A stretch of 5,717 nucleotides of DNA from an uncultured Spirochaetales bacterium (GTDB lineage Bacteria; Spirochaetota; Spirochaetia; Treponematales; Treponemataceae), in the NCBI GenBank assembly GCA_946061495.1, contig CAMGSV010000159.1:1-5717 (forward strand). The letters run 5' to 3'. Each line of letters opens with the position of its first letter. The first letter of the stretch is position 1. The notes under the pieces were generated by a model. It searched no databases. It was not told the DNA's origin and was given only the letters and a program-made list of their open reading frames with translations. Made by a program: the position numbers and the translations under genes. This document shows positions 4,989 through 5,717 of the stretch, piece by piece.

Positions 4989-5029
4989 AACCCCTTGGAG
5001 GGGTTATTATGCCCTCCCAAATTGACCAT
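4989..5029 (+). promoter_or_regulatory. Structured rpsF leader with mutually exclusive pairings
   Basis: Two pairings compete for the same G-rich segment: AACCCC/GGGGTT (4989-4994 with 5000-5005, loop TTGGA) or GGAGGG/CCCTCC (4997-5002 with 5012-5017, extendable to TTGGAGGG/CCCTCCCAA with a bulged C). Both would cover the GGAGGGG preceding the upstream reading frame at 5009. A further perfect inverted repeat, ATGGTCAA (4982-4989) with TTGACCAT (5022-5029), could enclose everything if transcription begins upstream of 4982. Autoregulatory leaders binding S6:S18 are known for rpsF in many bacteria; the CCG element typical of that motif is not seen here. Confidence 0.4.
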
Positions 5030-5044
5030 AAGGAGATACTATGA
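5009..5044 (+). CDS. Putative 11-codon leader peptide overlapping the rpsF start
   Basis: ATG at 5009 opens a frame reading MPSQIDHKEIL and ends with TGA at 5042-5044, which overlaps the rpsF ATG at 5041 as ATGA. A strong Shine-Dalgarno, GGAGGGG (4997-5003), stands five bases before the ATG. The frame contains the rpsF Shine-Dalgarno (AAGGAG, 5030-5035). If translated, ribosomes would traverse the leader structure and finish on the rpsF start codon, allowing translational coupling. It is too short for codon statistics and could be a chance frame. Confidence 0.33.
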   Translation: MPSQIDHKEIL

Positions 5045-5322
5045 GAAAGTATGAGTTGATGACTATCTTCCCCATCGAGGAAGAAAAGTACAATGCAGGA
5101 CTCAATACCCTTCGCACAACTTTGGGTGAATTCGGTGTTGAGATTGAGAAGGAAGAGCCCTTCGGAGACCGGGATCTCTGCTACGAGGTGAAGAAGCAGA
5201 AGCGAGGACGTTTTGTGCTGCTGAACATCAAGGCAAATCCCGCCAAGATTGTTGATATCAACCGCCAGTTCAAGTTGAACCCTGAGCTGTTGAAGTGCAT
5301 GTTCGTCAAGATTGACGAGTAA
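5041..5322 (+). CDS. rpsF: 30S ribosomal protein S6 (bS6)
   Basis: This 93-residue protein is the complete small-subunit protein S6, which binds 16S rRNA in the platform as a heterodimer with S18. The typical start MRKYELMTIF is followed by the ferredoxin-like fold. Recognisable segments include GDRDLCYEVKKQKRGRFVLL (42-61; family form G-R-L-A-Y-I-K-G-Y-L), and FKLNPELLKCMFVK (77-90), which matches the FRLNEDVLRxMxVK end of the family. Length is within the usual 90-130 range, with no long C-terminal tail. The ATG follows AAGGAG by five bases. It is first in the expected rpsF-ssb-rpsR-rplI operon, with ssb beginning 23 bases after its stop. Its leader holds possible regulatory structure and an overlapping upstream reading frame. 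Confidence 0.96.
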   Translation: MRKYELMTIFPIEEEKYNAGLNTLRTTLGEFGVEIEKEEPFGDRDLCYEVKKQKRGRFVLLNIKANPAKIVDINRQFKLNPELLKCMFVKIDE

Positions 5323-5345
5323 ATAATTCGTTGCAGGAGGCAGGT

Positions 5346-5717
5346 ATGGCAGCTGATTTGAATCATGTGACAATAATTGGACGGCTCACCCGTGATGCGG
5401 ACTTAAAGTATACGCAGGCAGGCTTTGCCATCTCCAATTTTTCCATTGCCGTCAACCGCCGCCGAAAGAACGGGGACCAGTGGATTGAGGAGGCGAGCTT
5501 CTTTGAAATCAGCCTCTACGGAAAGTCTGCTGAGACGTTGAAGCCATATCTTATCAAGGGTAAGCAAGTGGCTATAGACGGAGAACTGCGTCAGGATAGA
5601 TGGGAGCAGGACGGCCAGAGCCGAAGTAAGGTGGTTATTGTGGCCAACAATGTCCAGCTTCTCGGTGGAAATGCTGGTGGAGGTGGGAATGCACCTGCCG
5701 GGGGGTATAGCCAGCCC
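5346..5717 (+). CDS. ssb: Single-stranded DNA-binding protein, C-terminus cut by window edge
   Basis: The first 124 residues are present. SSB binds single-stranded DNA as a tetramer during replication, recombination and repair, and recruits partners through an acidic C-terminal tip. Visible are the OB-fold landmarks: NHVTIIGRLTRDADLKYT (6-23), FAISNFSIAVNRR (27-39), EASFFEISLYGKSAETLKPY (49-68), LIKGKQVAIDGELRQDRWEQ (69-88), and NNVQLLGG (101-108). A Gly-rich linker starts at about 107. The rest of the linker and the terminal acidic motif lie beyond the window. The ATG is five bases after AGGAGG (5335-5340). Location directly after rpsF is the widely conserved order, so rpsR and then rplI are expected downstream, and expression is probably from the rpsF promoter. 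Confidence 0.96.
   Translation, partial: MAADLNHVTIIGRLTRDADLKYTQAGFAISNFSIAVNRRRKNGDQWIEEASFFEISLYGKSAETLKPYLIKGKQVAIDGELRQDRWEQDGQSRSKVVIVANNVQLLGGNAGGGGNAPAGGYSQP

Noticed and set aside
4989..5040. Canonical S6:S18-binding leader motif before rpsF
   Set aside because: The leader has no CCG trinucleotide, which is the key element of the described motif; only a divergent or different control structure can be proposed.

Overview
The window reads as chromosomal DNA of a Gram-negative-type (diderm) bacterium, most likely a spirochaete of the Treponema/Sphaerochaeta kind. The grounds are the conserved order rpsF-ssb, a small signal-peptide protein ending in an outer-membrane beta-barrel C-terminus, and a flavodoxin-ferredoxin protein plus acyl-CoA carboxyltransferase typical of anaerobes. 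The phylum is an inference; no rRNA or other decisive marker is present.

Layout from left to right. (1) 1-824, minus strand: 5' portion of an ADP-ribosylglycohydrolase gene running off the left edge; it is visibly more AT-rich than the rest. (2) 825-1146: non-coding, with a leftward promoter for that gene and a rightward promoter for a tRNA. (3) 1147-1256: tRNA-Lys(UUU) followed at once by a strong intrinsic terminator. (4) 1262-2943: a monocistronic acyl-CoA carboxyltransferase (PccB/MmdA family) with its own promoter, a dyad between -35 and -10, and a terminator. (5) 2993-3601: a monocistronic small outer-membrane beta-barrel protein starting at GTG, also with its own terminator. (6) 3647-4865, minus strand: a two-gene redox operon, a flavodoxin/2x[4Fe-4S] protein followed by a thioredoxin-fold ArsC/Spx-family protein, with a perfect hairpin between them ending at the second gene's ribosome binding site. 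(7) 4866-5040: a divergent promoter region. (8) 5041-5717: rpsF (ribosomal protein bS6) and ssb (single-strand DNA binding protein, cut by the right edge); rpsR and rplI would be expected next.

The genes form several separate transcription units rather than one pathway. The carboxyltransferase has no biotin carboxylase or biotin carrier beside it, so its partners must be encoded elsewhere. The flavodoxin-ferredoxin and ArsC/Spx proteins probably share a redox role.

I see no mobile element, CRISPR array or evident new defence system. The most notable unexplained signal is the rpsF leader: an 11-codon upstream reading frame with a strong Shine-Dalgarno sequence, its stop codon overlapping the rpsF start (ATGA), inside sequence that can fold in alternative ways. 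Next in interest are the intercistronic hairpin in the redox operon and the dyad inside the carboxyltransferase promoter.
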